Assembly (NCBI GenBank): GCA_031973395.1
Contig: DALYDD010000002.1
Coordinates: 15,379-79,378 of the forward strand
Length of the DNA stretch: 64,000 bases
DNA from: DALYDD01 sp031973395
GTDB lineage: Bacteria > Patescibacteriota > Minisyncoccia > Phycocordibacterales > CAIZLB01
Reading direction: 5' to 3'
Part shown: one piece after another, positions 9,034-18,280 of the stretch
Layout: every line of letters starts with the position of its first letter
Position numbering within the stretch: position 1 is the first letter of the stretch
Translations under genes and position numbers: made by a program
The notes under the pieces: model-generated
What the model was told of the DNA's origin: nothing
The model's database searches: none
The model's input: only the letters and a program-made list of their open reading frames with translations

Positions 9034-9039
9034 TACAAT
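9034..9039 (+). promoter_or_regulatory. -10 box of hisS, near-leaderless
   Basis: TACAAT ends 10 nt before the hisS ATG at 9050, inside the 22-bp gap between the divergent truB and hisS starts. Confidence 0.45.
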
Positions 9040-9049
9040 CATAGCTATT

Positions 9050-10327
9050 ATGACCCGATTGTCCAAGCCACTGAGCACCGATCCATACAAAGGAGTAAGA
9101 GACTTCTATCCTGAAGATCAATTCATTCAAAATTACATCTTTGAGACCTGGAGAAAGGCCGTTCAGTCTTTTGGTTATGAGGAGTACAATGCCTCAATTT
9201 TGGAGCCTACAGAGCTGTACAGGGCAAAAACTAGCCAGGAAATTGTTAATGAGCAGACATATAGTTTCATTGATCGTGGAGAGCGCGAAATCACCCTTCG
9301 ACCGGAAATGACTCCGACCGTCGCACGATTAGTGGCCAAGAAAAAGCGAGAGCTCGGCTACCCGCTTCGACTCTTCTCTATTCCGAATGTTTTTCGATAC
9401 GAACGCCCTCAGCGCGGCCGCCTTCGAGAACACTGGCAATTGAACGTTGACATGTTTGGCTCAAGCAGTATCAATGCTGATATTGAACAGATTGAGGTCG
9501 CTTCGCATATCATGAAAAGTTTCGGTGCAAAGCCAAGTGATTTCATAATTAAACTAAGCAGTAGAAAACTCCTCAATGCCCTATTTGCAGAATGGTATAA
9601 ATTGGACGAACAGCGATCTCAGGCTCTCAAAAAATTAATCGATCGAAAAGCAAAAATTGCCGAAGAAGATTTCTACTCTGAAGCCGAACTCATCGTCGGT
9701 CGGCCTTTTAGCTTTCTCAATTTCAAAGAGAAAAACGAAGAACTTTCTCTCGCTTTGGCAATCCCGACCATCAGAGATGCTTACAACGAATTAGACCAAG
9801 TTATTGAGACACTTAAAAAACGAGGCATTGAAAATGTCGAATTCGATCAGACGGTTATTCGCGGATTTGATTACTATACAGGTATCACTTTTGAAATATT
9901 CGACACACATCCAGAAAACAATCGATCACTGATGGGCGGTGGGCGCTATGACGAACTCTTGCTTTTGTTCGGCAATGAACAAGTGCCTGTTTGTGGTTTT
10001 GGTATGGGTGATGTGACCATTGCAGATTTCCTCGAGACTCGAAAATTACTTCCTGCGTATAAACCAGCAACAGATATTATGATTTGTATTATGGATGAGG
10101 AAAGTGCGGGAGCTGCCCAGGAACTGGCCACGGAAATTCGAGCAAAAGGAAAAAGTATTGCCATGAATTTCTCTTTCAAAAATATTGGAGATCAGATTAA
10201 AAGTGCCGAGAAATTAAGTATCCCTTATGTAATTGTTTTTGGAAAAGACGAAGCGGTTATCAAGACATATAAAATTAAAAAATTAAAAACTGGCGAAGAA
10301 TTTGATACAATAGAGGACCTCAATTAA
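9050..10327 (+). CDS. hisS: Histidyl-tRNA synthetase
   Basis: Charges tRNA-His; class II synthetase of 425 residues. Visible are the N-terminal KGVRDFYPEDQ, motif 2 (FRYERPQRGRLREHWQ), the HisRS-specific RGFDYYTGITFEIF and motif 3 (GGGRYDELLLLFG), then the C-terminal anticodon-binding domain from about 325. The open frame extends upstream to 8843, but that part is antisense to truB and not HisRS-like. The ATG at 9050 gives the normal N-terminus, and a TACAAT box sits 10 nt before it. The exonuclease gene follows after 10 bp, probably in the same transcript. Confidence 0.96.
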   Translation: MTRLSKPLSTDPYKGVRDFYPEDQFIQNYIFETWRKAVQSFGYEEYNASILEPTELYRAKTSQEIVNEQTYSFIDRGEREITLRPEMTPTVARLVAKKKRELGYPLRLFSIPNVFRYERPQRGRLREHWQLNVDMFGSSSINADIEQIEVASHIMKSFGAKPSDFIIKLSSRKLLNALFAEWYKLDEQRSQALKKLIDRKAKIAEEDFYSEAELIVGRPFSFLNFKEKNEELSLALAIPTIRDAYNELDQVIETLKKRGIENVEFDQTVIRGFDYYTGITFEIFDTHPENNRSLMGGGRYDELLLLFGNEQVPVCGFGMGDVTIADFLETRKLLPAYKPATDIMICIMDEESAGAAQELATEIRAKGKSIAMNFSFKNIGDQIKSAEKLSIPYVIVFGKDEAVIKTYKIKKLKTGEEFDTIEDLN

Positions 10328-10337
10328 CACCAATACC

Positions 10338-10913
10338 ATGCGAAAAGTTGTGCTCGACATTGAAACCCGAAATACATTTCAGGAAGTTGGAAAAGCCGAC
10401 CCAACCCTCCTCGATATTTCCGTTGTCTGTATTTATGATAGCGAGACAGATTCATACTCTAGCTACCTACAAGAAGACCTCCTCAAGCTATGGCCGATTC
10501 TCGAACGTGCTGATATTTTGATCACATTTAATGGCGATCATTTCGATATTCCCCTTCTCAATAAATACTATTCTGGAGATTTGGGCAAAATCAAAAGCCT
10601 GGACATTCTAAAAGAAGTTCGTGCCGCGCTTGGATTTAGAGTTGGCCTCGACAATATTGCCAGCGCTACATTGGGAAAAGGAAAAATTGGCCATGGCCTC
10701 GAAGCGATCGAGTGGTGGAGAAATGGCGAAATCGACAAGATCATTAAATACTGTATTGGCGATGTACAAATTACAAAAGAGGTTTACGAGTATGCAATAG
10801 CCAACAAAAGCCTCAAATACAAAGAGGGTGAAAAAGCGATTGATTTCGCATTAAATACAGATGCTTGGGAAGATAAGCAGGAAGCGAAGATGACATTTAG
10901 TTTGCCGTTTTAA
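10338..10913 (+). CDS. DEDD-type 3'-5' exonuclease (RNase H-like, YprB type)
   Basis: A 191-residue RNase H-fold exonuclease. Acidic residues expected for metal binding are in VVLDIETRNT (Asp and Glu, near 6-8), in TFNGDHFDIPLLNKY (near 75-83) and in YCIGDVQITKEVYEY (near 145). This spacing fits the predicted RNase_H_2 family seen in YprB and related proteins. It lies 10 bp after hisS and was probably picked up in its transcript; there is no evident functional link. Whether it acts on DNA or RNA cannot be told from the sequence. Confidence 0.8.
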   Translation: MRKVVLDIETRNTFQEVGKADPTLLDISVVCIYDSETDSYSSYLQEDLLKLWPILERADILITFNGDHFDIPLLNKYYSGDLGKIKSLDILKEVRAALGFRVGLDNIASATLGKGKIGHGLEAIEWWRNGEIDKIIKYCIGDVQITKEVYEYAIANKSLKYKEGEKAIDFALNTDAWEDKQEAKMTFSLPF

Positions 10914-10926
10914 GACTTGACCATGG

Positions 10927-10932
10927 TATATT
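10927..10932 (+). promoter_or_regulatory. -10-like box before the small membrane protein
   Basis: TATATT ends 6 nt before the ATG at 10939, matching the near-leaderless layout seen elsewhere in the window. Confidence 0.35.
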
Positions 10933-10938
10933 TAAACA

Positions 10939-11337
10939 ATGAAATTATTTAATATCCTCTTCCTTTTAAATTGGATTGCAATCATAGTAGGATTATTTAT
11001 TGCCATTCCAACATTAGACTTACTATCTTTTGACAATGGTATAGAGGCTGGCTTTTTCTTTATAGGTATAATTGCTATTCTCTTTTTCATCGTTGCTCAC
11101 GGAAAACTAGCGGTTTACTCTCCAAAAACAAAAGCTACGATTTTTCTTGTCGTTTTGGGATTTGCACAACTCGCTTGCAATGTATTTATGGCCGCCCTAT
11201 GGACTTCTGAAGACCACGGGGGCATGGCCATTTTGTTTGCTTTCCTATGGGCGGCTGCAGTAGCAATACTCAGCTTGCCTTTTGCAATCATTGCTATGAC
11301 ACAAAGATCAAAGATGGTCCGAAACCTTGCTAATTAA
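10939..11337 (+). CDS. Small four-helix membrane protein, unknown
   Basis: A 132-residue protein with four predicted membrane helices (about 3-25, 37-55, 66-88 and 95-120). It has no recognisable motif or family. It lies between the exonuclease and the DsbA-like protein on the same strand; the downstream gene has its own extended -10 inside the short gap. Its hydrophobicity profile and plausible codon use make it a real gene, but no function can be proposed. Confidence 0.75.
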   Translation: MKLFNILFLLNWIAIIVGLFIAIPTLDLLSFDNGIEAGFFFIGIIAILFFIVAHGKLAVYSPKTKATIFLVVLGFAQLACNVFMAALWTSEDHGGMAILFAFLWAAAVAILSLPFAIIAMTQRSKMVRNLAN

Positions 11338-11340
11338 ATA

Positions 11341-11349
11341 TGCTAAAAT
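11341..11349 (+). promoter_or_regulatory. Extended -10 of the DsbA-like gene
   Basis: TGCTAAAAT (TGnTAnnnT) ends 8 nt before the ATG at 11358, so the mRNA should be nearly leaderless. The same nonamer occurs before rnhB and in the dnaE upstream region. Confidence 0.6.
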
Positions 11350-11357
11350 AGCTTTAC

Positions 11358-12110
11358 ATGACCCACGAATCTGAACCTCGAAACCAAAATATCTTTATTC
11401 CTATTGCCATACTCGTTGTGGGAATATTGATCTCGGGTGCAATTTACATGAATCGAACTGCGGTGGCTCCTCAAAAAGTGACAGTGAATCAGCCAAATAC
11501 CACCAAAACCGATGCCTTTGTTGCAATCACCGAAAATGACCATATCCTCGGCGATGTGGAAAAAGCCGATATCGTCATTGTTGATTACTCAGATCTCGAA
11601 TGTCCATATTGTAAAAACCTTCACGAAGTATTCAATAAAATTTATGTCGAGCACGAGAGTACCGGAAAAGTTGCTTGGGTATATAGACACTTCCCTTTAT
11701 CCATCCATACTAAAAGTATAAAAGAGGCTGAGGCTGCAGAATGCGTAGCTGAGATTGGTGGCAATGAGGCATTCTGGAAATACATCGATACCATCTTCAA
11801 AAACACTCCTTCAAACGACGGTCTGGATCCGGCAAATCTTCTCACCTATGCGGTGGGTCTAGGTGTCAATAAAACCAAGTTCGAAGAATGCCTATCGTCT
11901 GGAAAATACACACAAAAAATAAAGGATAGTTATGACAATTCTTTAAAACTAGTCGGTAGCGAAGCAACACCTTATACCGTATTGGTTGTGAGGGGTCAGG
12001 TCATTCCTCTTGTAGATAGCGAAGGATATGGTTTTGGCGCTCTACCATATCCAACTATGAAAGCCTTGATTGATGAGTTTTTGAAATCGCCAGCTAAACC
12101 AGCAAATTAA
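11358..12110 (+). CDS. Membrane-anchored DsbA-like thiol oxidoreductase
   Basis: A 250-residue exported thioredoxin-fold protein, likely forming or repairing disulfides outside the cell membrane. An N-terminal anchor helix spans about 13-32. The active site is CPYC in SDLECPYCKNLHEVF near residue 77, followed by the DsbA-type helical insert and the cis-Pro loop EATPYTVLV near 213. It belongs to the DSBA/Thioredoxin_4 group common in Gram-positive and CPR bacteria. No partner such as DsbB or VKOR is in the window. Exported proteins here that contain cysteines could be its substrates, but this is inference. Confidence 0.9.
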   Translation: MTHESEPRNQNIFIPIAILVVGILISGAIYMNRTAVAPQKVTVNQPNTTKTDAFVAITENDHILGDVEKADIVIVDYSDLECPYCKNLHEVFNKIYVEHESTGKVAWVYRHFPLSIHTKSIKEAEAAECVAEIGGNEAFWKYIDTIFKNTPSNDGLDPANLLTYAVGLGVNKTKFEECLSSGKYTQKIKDSYDNSLKLVGSEATPYTVLVVRGQVIPLVDSEGYGFGALPYPTMKALIDEFLKSPAKPAN

Positions 12111-12132
12111 ACTCTGTCCTACAGAGCACAGA

Positions 12133-15100
12133 TTAAGCATTCTCCAATAGGTACTCTTCGAAATCCAAGATTGCATCGATATCTTTTTTATACTCCCCTG
12201 CTTTGTATTTTTGATCAATCTCAGTTGGGATTTCGAAATCTAGATTTTTGATGCGTTTATACACCGCCAAAATAAGTTTACGTAGGCGTCCAGCATCAGC
12301 ATCTTCGAGCGTTGTCATTATGCTCTGAATTTTTTTCTCCTTACCCACAGGTTCAACAAAATCAATGACACCACAATTTACTTTTCCGCCTAATTTTGAG
12401 AAAAGGATTTGCTGGGCATAGGCCGATTGATCGATGAGGAGTTTGTAAAACAATAACTGGTTTTTATATAAATGCACCTTCACCTCTTCGTCTGCCTTCG
12501 GATCATCGAAACTTTCAAAAGCGCGTCCGGTTTTATAATCATGAACACAAATAAGATTGTCCTCACCGAGAGAAACCTTGTCGATTTTCCCTGTTACAAA
12601 AGCCTCAACCAATGAACCGTCATCATACGCTACGCCATCTTTTATCATAATGTCCTCACGGCCAAAATCTAACTCTGCAATATCTGTCGGCTTAAAATCC
12701 TTGCCTTTTGATTTGATAAAGGCAACCAATGCGTCCTGGCCGCGCTTCAAGTACATAGTAAAATCTTTAGGATGCAATTTTTCCTTGCGGAGCATAATTT
12801 CAAATCTTTGCTGAATGACTTCAGTATCTGGCAACTTACTATTTTGTTTTAATTCCTGAAGCACAAATTCAAGAGCTGAATGCATAGCCGAGCCATACGA
12901 ACCAGAAGGGCTCTTGCTTTGCGGAAACCTGAGCAAGTTTTGTTCGAAAAAGAATGCTGGGCCGCCTTTTGGAATATTCAAAAAGTTATTGAGATGGGTG
13001 ACCGAGAGCTTGTATTTCTCTACGATGCTTTTGAGCAAGGCTTCTTCGGTATCCAAGAATGGTGCCAACCTAAACGTAAGCGAAGTGGCCTCGAGCAATG
13101 ATTCTCCAGCTGCGACATTTACAGGTATAGCCTCAGGTTCAATCCCGCCAACCAAAAAGCGTAACTGACTGGCCTGCTTGCCGCTTTCTTTAACTTCATG
13201 CGCGGTCATGTACAACCGCTCCTTCGCTCGAGTAATAGCCACATAAAATAGGCGGAGTTGATCATCCTCATTGTCACCCGCAGGCTCGATCGGCATATTA
13301 ATAGGAAAAGAAAGCTTCATTCCGCCACCCCTACCTGCCCAGACTTCATCTTGGCAAGACAAGATAAAAACAATTTTAAACTCGAGACCCTTGGATTTAT
13401 GGGCGGACATCAATTCCACCGCAGATCGCGCGGTTACAAATGGGCTTTCATCATTCAGCTTCAAATTATTTTTTTCATAGACATCAACAAATTTCACCAA
13501 ATCTATCAGACGCAAAATAGAATAGCCACTTGCCGCCGACGACTTTTTCTCACCATTATCGCCAGTACTCGAAATACCAGCATTCGTACTGCCCTGATCC
13601 TCAAAACCATTAAACGCTCGCAGTGCATTGATGAACACTCGGAGACTCGACAAAAATGCCAAATATTCAGCACGCGAATGAGAGTACCGTTCTTTTGAGA
13701 AATAAAAATCTCGGAATGGGCTGGTGAACTTTTTGCTGTTGCTATCGCCGTCATTTGCCGCCACGTCTTTGTCCGAAACCCTAATCTGCCCTTCAATCTG
13801 AATATCATCACGCTCATCATCACTTGCAAGCGCGATATGTGCCCCGATGATTCGGTCGAGCATTAATTCAAGCGGTGTCGACTGTGCATCCGCACCCAAT
13901 TCAATCAGAAATTCTGCAATCTGTTTGATAAGCGGATTTTCATAATCGATCATAACCTCGAGCCATGTTTTACTTTCACGCTTGGCGCGCAGAGAAACTT
14001 TCCAAATATCCACCCGTGGCACATTCCAGAATTTAAAAGACAAGATTTCGGGTAGCAAATCATCACGCGGACTTTCGTATTGAAAAGCACTGACGGTCGA
14101 TGAGACATATCGCGCGAGCGTGATTAATTCATGAATATGAGGCTCTGCAAAAACACTTTGCTCTCTTTCATATTTAATAGGAACTCCTGCCAATTTCATA
14201 TACGGAACAAGGAGTTCCAAATGTTCATGCTTACGCCCAATGACTGCGATGTCCTCTGGTCGTATCTTTTCTTCTTCAATTAGTTTTTTAATCGCATCCG
14301 CCACATATTTATATTCATGCAAAGCTGTTTCAAAAATATGATACTTGATCGCTCCAGGTTCGAGCACCCCTTTTGCCACCAATTGCTTCGATAAATTAGG
14401 AATAAGATTTTCCAAGCGCTTTTCCCCTTTTCTAATAATTCCCATGGCAATATCCAAAATATCCTGAGTCGATCGATAATTTTCAATCAAAGTCACAAGT
14501 TCTACGTCAGTAAATCGATGCTTGAAATCCAAAATATTAGAAAGCTCCGCGCCCTGAAATTTATAAATTGCCTGATCATCATCCCCTACCACCATGATAT
14601 TTGGCTTGCCTTCATGCTCGATTGCACTCGTAAGCAATGACAAAATCCTCATCTGCGCATTATTGGTATCCTGAAACTCATCTACGAGTAGATATTGAAA
14701 TTGTTCTTGAATGGCGTAACGCAATTTCGGTTCTCTCTCAAGAGCAGTGATTACATCCAGGATCATATCGTCGAAATCAAAATATCCTCGGCGATACATT
14801 TCGGCTTGGTATTTTTCATAGACTTTTGCGAAGCTGCGCATCTTGTCGATATTTCCCTCGTCTTTGAAAATTCGTTCACCTTTCTCGTCCTTTGCTAACC
14901 ATTTCTGTTTCCATTTTGATAAGGGCTCATTTTTGCCGCTTTGCTCAACTTTGCCAATCGCTTCGGTGAGCGATAATGCGACAGCCTCCTCGATGGAATG
15001 AAATGTCACGAACAAACTGCTTTTATCCTCCAGATTCATTCCTGCCGCTTTCCGGCGCTTGGTTACCTTGTCAGCGGTTTTCTTGATAAAGTCTTCTACG

Positions 15101-15771
15101 GCGGTTTTTATTTCGCGCACGGAATTTTTGCCCAGCGTCTTTTCTAAAATAGGAATAAGGAATTCTTTTATGGAAGAAAATCCCGCCGCATTATCCTCAA
15201 TCAATTGCGCCAATTCCACAGGCCGTAGCCCAGCTTTTTTAATATGAGAAATCGCTGATAAGACAGGTCTGATATATACAAAACCCTCCTCAGGATGATA
15301 TGACCGCAAAGGATCATCGTGCGACATATCATTGAAAATCGATTCCAGAAGGGCAATTTGCGTTACTGGATCCGCTGGAGAAAAAGTTGCGCCATGATAA
15401 AAGAATTCGCCATGATGTCGAATGATATCTGTACAAAAATTATGAAACGTATGAATCGAAACCTGATACGCACGATCTCCCATCAATCTGCATAATCGCT
15501 CTCGCATATTTTGCGCGGCAGAATCTGTAAAAGTAAGACAAAGAATATTCGATGGCATGACCTGCGTCTCCCGCAAAATTTGGGCAACGCGCATGCTAAG
15601 GATTTCGGTTTTGCCAGAGCCCGGCCCCGCAACTACAAGCAATGGACCTTCGATAGTATCAACAGCTTTTCGCTGAGCTGGATTTAGCTTTTTGTACCGC
15701 ATATCAAAAAGATGATCTGAATTTGCGACCTGATTTTCACCTTTATTTTGATCAAATTTAGAGGAAGACAT
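12133..15771 (-). CDS. UvrD/PcrA-type helicase with a C-terminal RecB-like nuclease domain
   Basis: A 1212-residue superfamily 1A DNA helicase. Motifs in order are Walker A VAGPGSGKTEIL (about 48-59), Walker B LLVDEFQDTNNAQ, VGDDDQAIYKFQGA, NYRSTQDILDIA, LMSAHKSKGLEFKIVFI and FYVAITRAKERLYM. The C-terminal 250 residues carry a PD-(D/E)xK nuclease: TGKIDKVSL followed by VHDYKTG. This matches AddA/RecB-like or ATP-dependent exonuclease proteins of recombinational repair. The start at 15771 gives MSSSKFDQNKGENQ; the frame is open further upstream to 15930 but that part overlaps the hairpin following islet gene I2. It faces the DsbA-like gene, 22 bp away. Confidence 0.93.
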   Translation of the reverse strand: MSSSKFDQNKGENQVANSDHLFDMRYKKLNPAQRKAVDTIEGPLLVVAGPGSGKTEILSMRVAQILRETQVMPSNILCLTFTDSAAQNMRERLCRLMGDRAYQVSIHTFHNFCTDIIRHHGEFFYHGATFSPADPVTQIALLESIFNDMSHDDPLRSYHPEEGFVYIRPVLSAISHIKKAGLRPVELAQLIEDNAAGFSSIKEFLIPILEKTLGKNSVREIKTAVEDFIKKTADKVTKRRKAAGMNLEDKSSLFVTFHSIEEAVALSLTEAIGKVEQSGKNEPLSKWKQKWLAKDEKGERIFKDEGNIDKMRSFAKVYEKYQAEMYRRGYFDFDDMILDVITALEREPKLRYAIQEQFQYLLVDEFQDTNNAQMRILSLLTSAIEHEGKPNIMVVGDDDQAIYKFQGAELSNILDFKHRFTDVELVTLIENYRSTQDILDIAMGIIRKGEKRLENLIPNLSKQLVAKGVLEPGAIKYHIFETALHEYKYVADAIKKLIEEEKIRPEDIAVIGRKHEHLELLVPYMKLAGVPIKYEREQSVFAEPHIHELITLARYVSSTVSAFQYESPRDDLLPEILSFKFWNVPRVDIWKVSLRAKRESKTWLEVMIDYENPLIKQIAEFLIELGADAQSTPLELMLDRIIGAHIALASDDERDDIQIEGQIRVSDKDVAANDGDSNSKKFTSPFRDFYFSKERYSHSRAEYLAFLSSLRVFINALRAFNGFEDQGSTNAGISSTGDNGEKKSSAASGYSILRLIDLVKFVDVYEKNNLKLNDESPFVTARSAVELMSAHKSKGLEFKIVFILSCQDEVWAGRGGGMKLSFPINMPIEPAGDNEDDQLRLFYVAITRAKERLYMTAHEVKESGKQASQLRFLVGGIEPEAIPVNVAAGESLLEATSLTFRLAPFLDTEEALLKSIVEKYKLSVTHLNNFLNIPKGGPAFFFEQNLLRFPQSKSPSGSYGSAMHSALEFVLQELKQNSKLPDTEVIQQRFEIMLRKEKLHPKDFTMYLKRGQDALVAFIKSKGKDFKPTDIAELDFGREDIMIKDGVAYDDGSLVEAFVTGKIDKVSLGEDNLICVHDYKTGRAFESFDDPKADEEVKVHLYKNQLLFYKLLIDQSAYAQQILFSKLGGKVNCGVIDFVEPVGKEKKIQSIMTTLEDADAGRLRKLILAVYKRIKNLDFEIPTEIDQKYKAGEYKKDIDAILDFEEYLLENA

Positions 15772-15817
15772 GGCAGGTATTATACCCTGAAAATGACGAT
15801 CCACGAGAAAGCAAAAC

Positions 15818-15860
15818 GCTCCCTCGCGCTTCAACCGTTTCCGGTCTTGTTTGAGGGAGC
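15818..15860 (-). terminator. Terminator of islet gene I2
   Basis: Stem GCTCCCTC/GAGGGAGC with an inner ACCG/CGGT hairpin in the 27-nt loop, followed on the minus strand by a T-rich run. It separates I2 from the helicase gene downstream. Confidence 0.7.
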
Positions 15861-15926
15861 GAGTCACATGTTTTGATCTGTCTATAGATTCACGGTCGCG
15901 ACCTGCGACCAGCCAGAGCTGGACGG

Positions 15927-16565
15927 TCAAGGAGAAGCATATGCGGTCTTGGGCTGGGGTTGAGGCGAGATCGTTCCATCCCGCTTTTGCCTAGCGACCC
16001 AGGTGACGAACTGCTCCACAATGCGGGCATCGGCGGCCAGAGACTCACAGGCCAAACGGGCTTCGACTTGGCGCAGACCTTTTTCATCAGGGGTAAAATG
16101 ACAGCCTGCAATCTTTTCTTTGCCCGGTTCACCAGTAAGCACAAGCTGTGTGGTGAGACCTGTGTACGGCCCCGATGCATCCACTGCATGCAGATTGCAC
16201 GAGGTGACGACGATTCTACCTTTTGTGGTAAAAATTTCCACGGAGACAAACGAACGTTCTACTGGCATGACCCTGACCTTGAGCCTGGATTCGGTCTTCA
16301 AGACTTCGAGCGGCGCATTGGTGCCAAACTCGGTATTGAGGGCTTGTGCCCATTCGAGAACTTTTTCAAGCTCTCGCACACCAGTGTCCGGATGGGCTTT
16401 GATCAGACGAGTGATCGATGAATCCGGCCCGGTTTCTGTGATAGCTGGATGGAACAGGGTCACTTCAGAGATGACTGAACCAGCGTTGTTCCAATTCGAA
16501 TTTTTGATAAAGTTTGCTGTGACCAGTGCGAAGAAGGCGAAGAAAATTGCTGTGGTGGTTTTCAT
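15927..16565 (-). CDS. Orphan exported protein I2, GC-rich islet gene
   Basis: A 212-residue protein with an N-terminal hydrophobic segment (MKTTTAIFFAFFALVTANF) that looks like a signal peptide or anchor. The rest has no family I recognise; it contains two cysteines (CNLHAVDASG and GCHFTPDE) that could form a disulfide, plus a third in ARLACESLAADA. The gene is much richer in G+C than its neighbours: I count 35 of 60 bases in 15961-16020 against 21 of 60 in the helicase line 15721-15780. It is a single gene with its own terminator and sits between rpoD and the helicase gene on the same strand. Confidence 0.65.
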   Translation of the reverse strand: MKTTTAIFFAFFALVTANFIKNSNWNNAGSVISEVTLFHPAITETGPDSSITRLIKAHPDTGVRELEKVLEWAQALNTEFGTNAPLEVLKTESRLKVRVMPVERSFVSVEIFTTKGRIVVTSCNLHAVDASGPYTGLTTQLVLTGEPGKEKIAGCHFTPDEKGLRQVEARLACESLAADARIVEQFVTWVARQKRDGTISPQPQPKTAYASP

Positions 16566-16816
16566 GATTTGCAGGTGGGTTTGTGCGGTTGGTGTGGGTT
16601 TGCTAGTGTACGGAAAGAATTCAGAACAGATCTAAAAACATGTTAAAAAGAGAAGGAACATCAACCGAACTATACAACAGATATAATAAATTACAAGGTA
16701 AGTAAACCTGTCGACCACCTCATCGATTTGGCATTATACAAAAACGTTTTACAGTCACGACGGAACTTTGTTTCTTTTTTTATAATTGAATTCTAAGTTC
16801 CGACTAAGTTCATCAG
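16566..16816. other. Intergenic stretch upstream of I2
   Basis: No gene, tRNA or clear promoter seen. Together with the adjoining long hairpin (16817-16925) it makes a 360-bp gene-free stretch between rpoD and I2. Confidence 0.5.
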
Positions 16817-16925
16817 AGAAATACAAATACCCTCTGTAAGATCTTGCGGAGCAGCTTGGCTGCGAGCAGAAGGAAAATATTCAGCAGAATATTATTCCGG
16901 TCTTACAGAGGGTATTTGTATTTCT
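16817..16925 (-). repeat. Perfect 25-bp inverted repeat directly after rpoD (long hairpin A)
   Basis: Arms 16817-16841 and 16901-16925 are perfect reverse complements (25 of 25), separated by 59 bp. The right arm abuts the rpoD stop codon. The spacer itself holds an AATATT-rich hairpin and a GCAGC/GCTGC hairpin, so the transcript could fold as a three-way structure. On the minus strand it ends in TTTGTATTTCT, so it may work as an unusual terminator for rpoD or as a stability element. Confidence 0.75.
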
Positions 16926-18236
16926 TTAGTAGTTTTTGAGGCGATTCACCTTCTCATGCTGTCGAATCTTTTCATGAGCCTTGGCTTCGATTTGTCGGAT
17001 ACGTTCTCGTGTGACACCAAACATCTTCCCCACTTCTTCGAGCGTATGCTGAATACCATCATTCAAACCATGTCGGAGCGCGAGAATTTCTCTTTCTTTT
17101 TCAGACAAGTCGCTCAAAATTTCATTGACCTGGTCTGCGAGAATTCGGCGAGAACTTTCCTGGTCTGGAGAAAGAATTTTATCATCTGGGATAAAATCTC
17201 CAAACATTGATTTATCGTCTCCGTCATCACCAACCGGCGCGTCTAACGAAACAGTGTTCTGATCAATCTTTTCGATCATATATACTTTTTCAGGCTCGAT
17301 TCCCATTTCAGTTGCAATTTCTTCTGGCAAAGGTTCACGTCCGAGATCCTGGAACAAACGCCTTACAACTTGTTTATATTTCGCAATTGTTTCTACCATG
17401 TGAACTGGTACACGAATAGTTCTTGACTGATCTGCAAGGGCGCGAGTGATTGACTGTCGAATCCACCATGTGGCATATGTCGAGAATTTAAATCCTTTTG
17501 ACCAATCAAATTTATCTACAGCTTTAAACAGACCGAGGTTACCTTCTTGGATTAAGTCGAGGAGAGTAAGATCAGGGCTTCGGTTCGCATATTTTTTTGC
17601 AATAGAAACTACGAGTCGAAGGTTTGCTTTCGCCAACAAGTTTTTTGCTTCTTCGTCCCCTGTCTGAATTCGCTTGGCGAGCTCTTTTTCTTCATGAGCA
17701 TTAATCAAAGGGTACTGACCTATTTCCTTTAGATACATCTGAATAGAGTCGTATGTATCGCTTTTTGCAGTACCGTATTTTTTCAAAATATCTTCTGCGT
17801 CACGATTGAAATCAAGGAGTCCTCCCCCTTCGAGAATATCAACACCAGCACTCGACATTGTTTCGTACAAAGTTTCAAGGAAATGTACGTCATCCTCGAC
17901 ATGTGGAAAGGCTTTCAAAATTTCATCATAGGTGACGAAGCCGCGGTCTTTTCCTTTTTGGATAAGCTCTGCCGCCTTGTGATCCATGACGTGCTTTGAG
18001 CGAGACTCGGCACGAGCAATAGCCTTTTCAGCATCTGTCATTTTCACTTTCACTTCTTTTGGAAAAGCGGCTCTTGCTGCAGTTTTTTTCGAAGCGCGAG
18101 CCCTGGCGGAAGCCTTTGATTTAGCAGACTTAACAGGCTTTGCTTTTACTTTCATTTTTCCAGGCTTAACAACTGCTTTTTTGGAAGCTTTGGCTGGTTT
18201 GGTCTTATTTGAATTGTTTTTTTTAGATTTTGGCAT
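16926..18236 (-). CDS. rpoD: Primary sigma factor (sigma-70/SigA)
   Basis: Directs RNA polymerase to -35/-10 promoters. The 436-residue protein has a lysine/alanine-rich, disordered N-terminus (1-65), then region 1.2 (DTYDSIQMYLKEIGQYPLI), region 2 (NLRLVVSIAKKYANRSPDLTLL; DWSKGFKFSTYATWWIRQSI, including the -10-melting residues), region 3, and region 4 with the helix-turn-helix LEEVGKMFGVTRERIRQIEAK. It is followed without a gap by long hairpin A. dnaG lies 44 bp upstream, giving a dnaG-rpoD order like the macromolecular synthesis operon of other bacteria. As the only sigma factor in view it should read the TGnTAnnnT promoters noted here. Confidence 0.97.
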   Translation of the reverse strand: MPKSKKNNSNKTKPAKASKKAVVKPGKMKVKAKPVKSAKSKASARARASKKTAARAAFPKEVKVKMTDAEKAIARAESRSKHVMDHKAAELIQKGKDRGFVTYDEILKAFPHVEDDVHFLETLYETMSSAGVDILEGGGLLDFNRDAEDILKKYGTAKSDTYDSIQMYLKEIGQYPLINAHEEKELAKRIQTGDEEAKNLLAKANLRLVVSIAKKYANRSPDLTLLDLIQEGNLGLFKAVDKFDWSKGFKFSTYATWWIRQSITRALADQSRTIRVPVHMVETIAKYKQVVRRLFQDLGREPLPEEIATEMGIEPEKVYMIEKIDQNTVSLDAPVGDDGDDKSMFGDFIPDDKILSPDQESSRRILADQVNEILSDLSEKEREILALRHGLNDGIQHTLEEVGKMFGVTRERIRQIEAKAHEKIRQHEKVNRLKNY

Positions 18237-18280
18237 GTGGTTTATAAAAATTTAATTAAAGTATAAAAAATTGCATCGCA

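Noticed and set aside
8843..9049. N-terminal extension of hisS
   Set aside because: Antisense to truB and without HisRS similarity; the ATG at 9050 gives the normal protein.
15772..15930. N-terminal extension of the helicase
   Set aside because: It would run through the I2 terminator and lacks family-like sequence.
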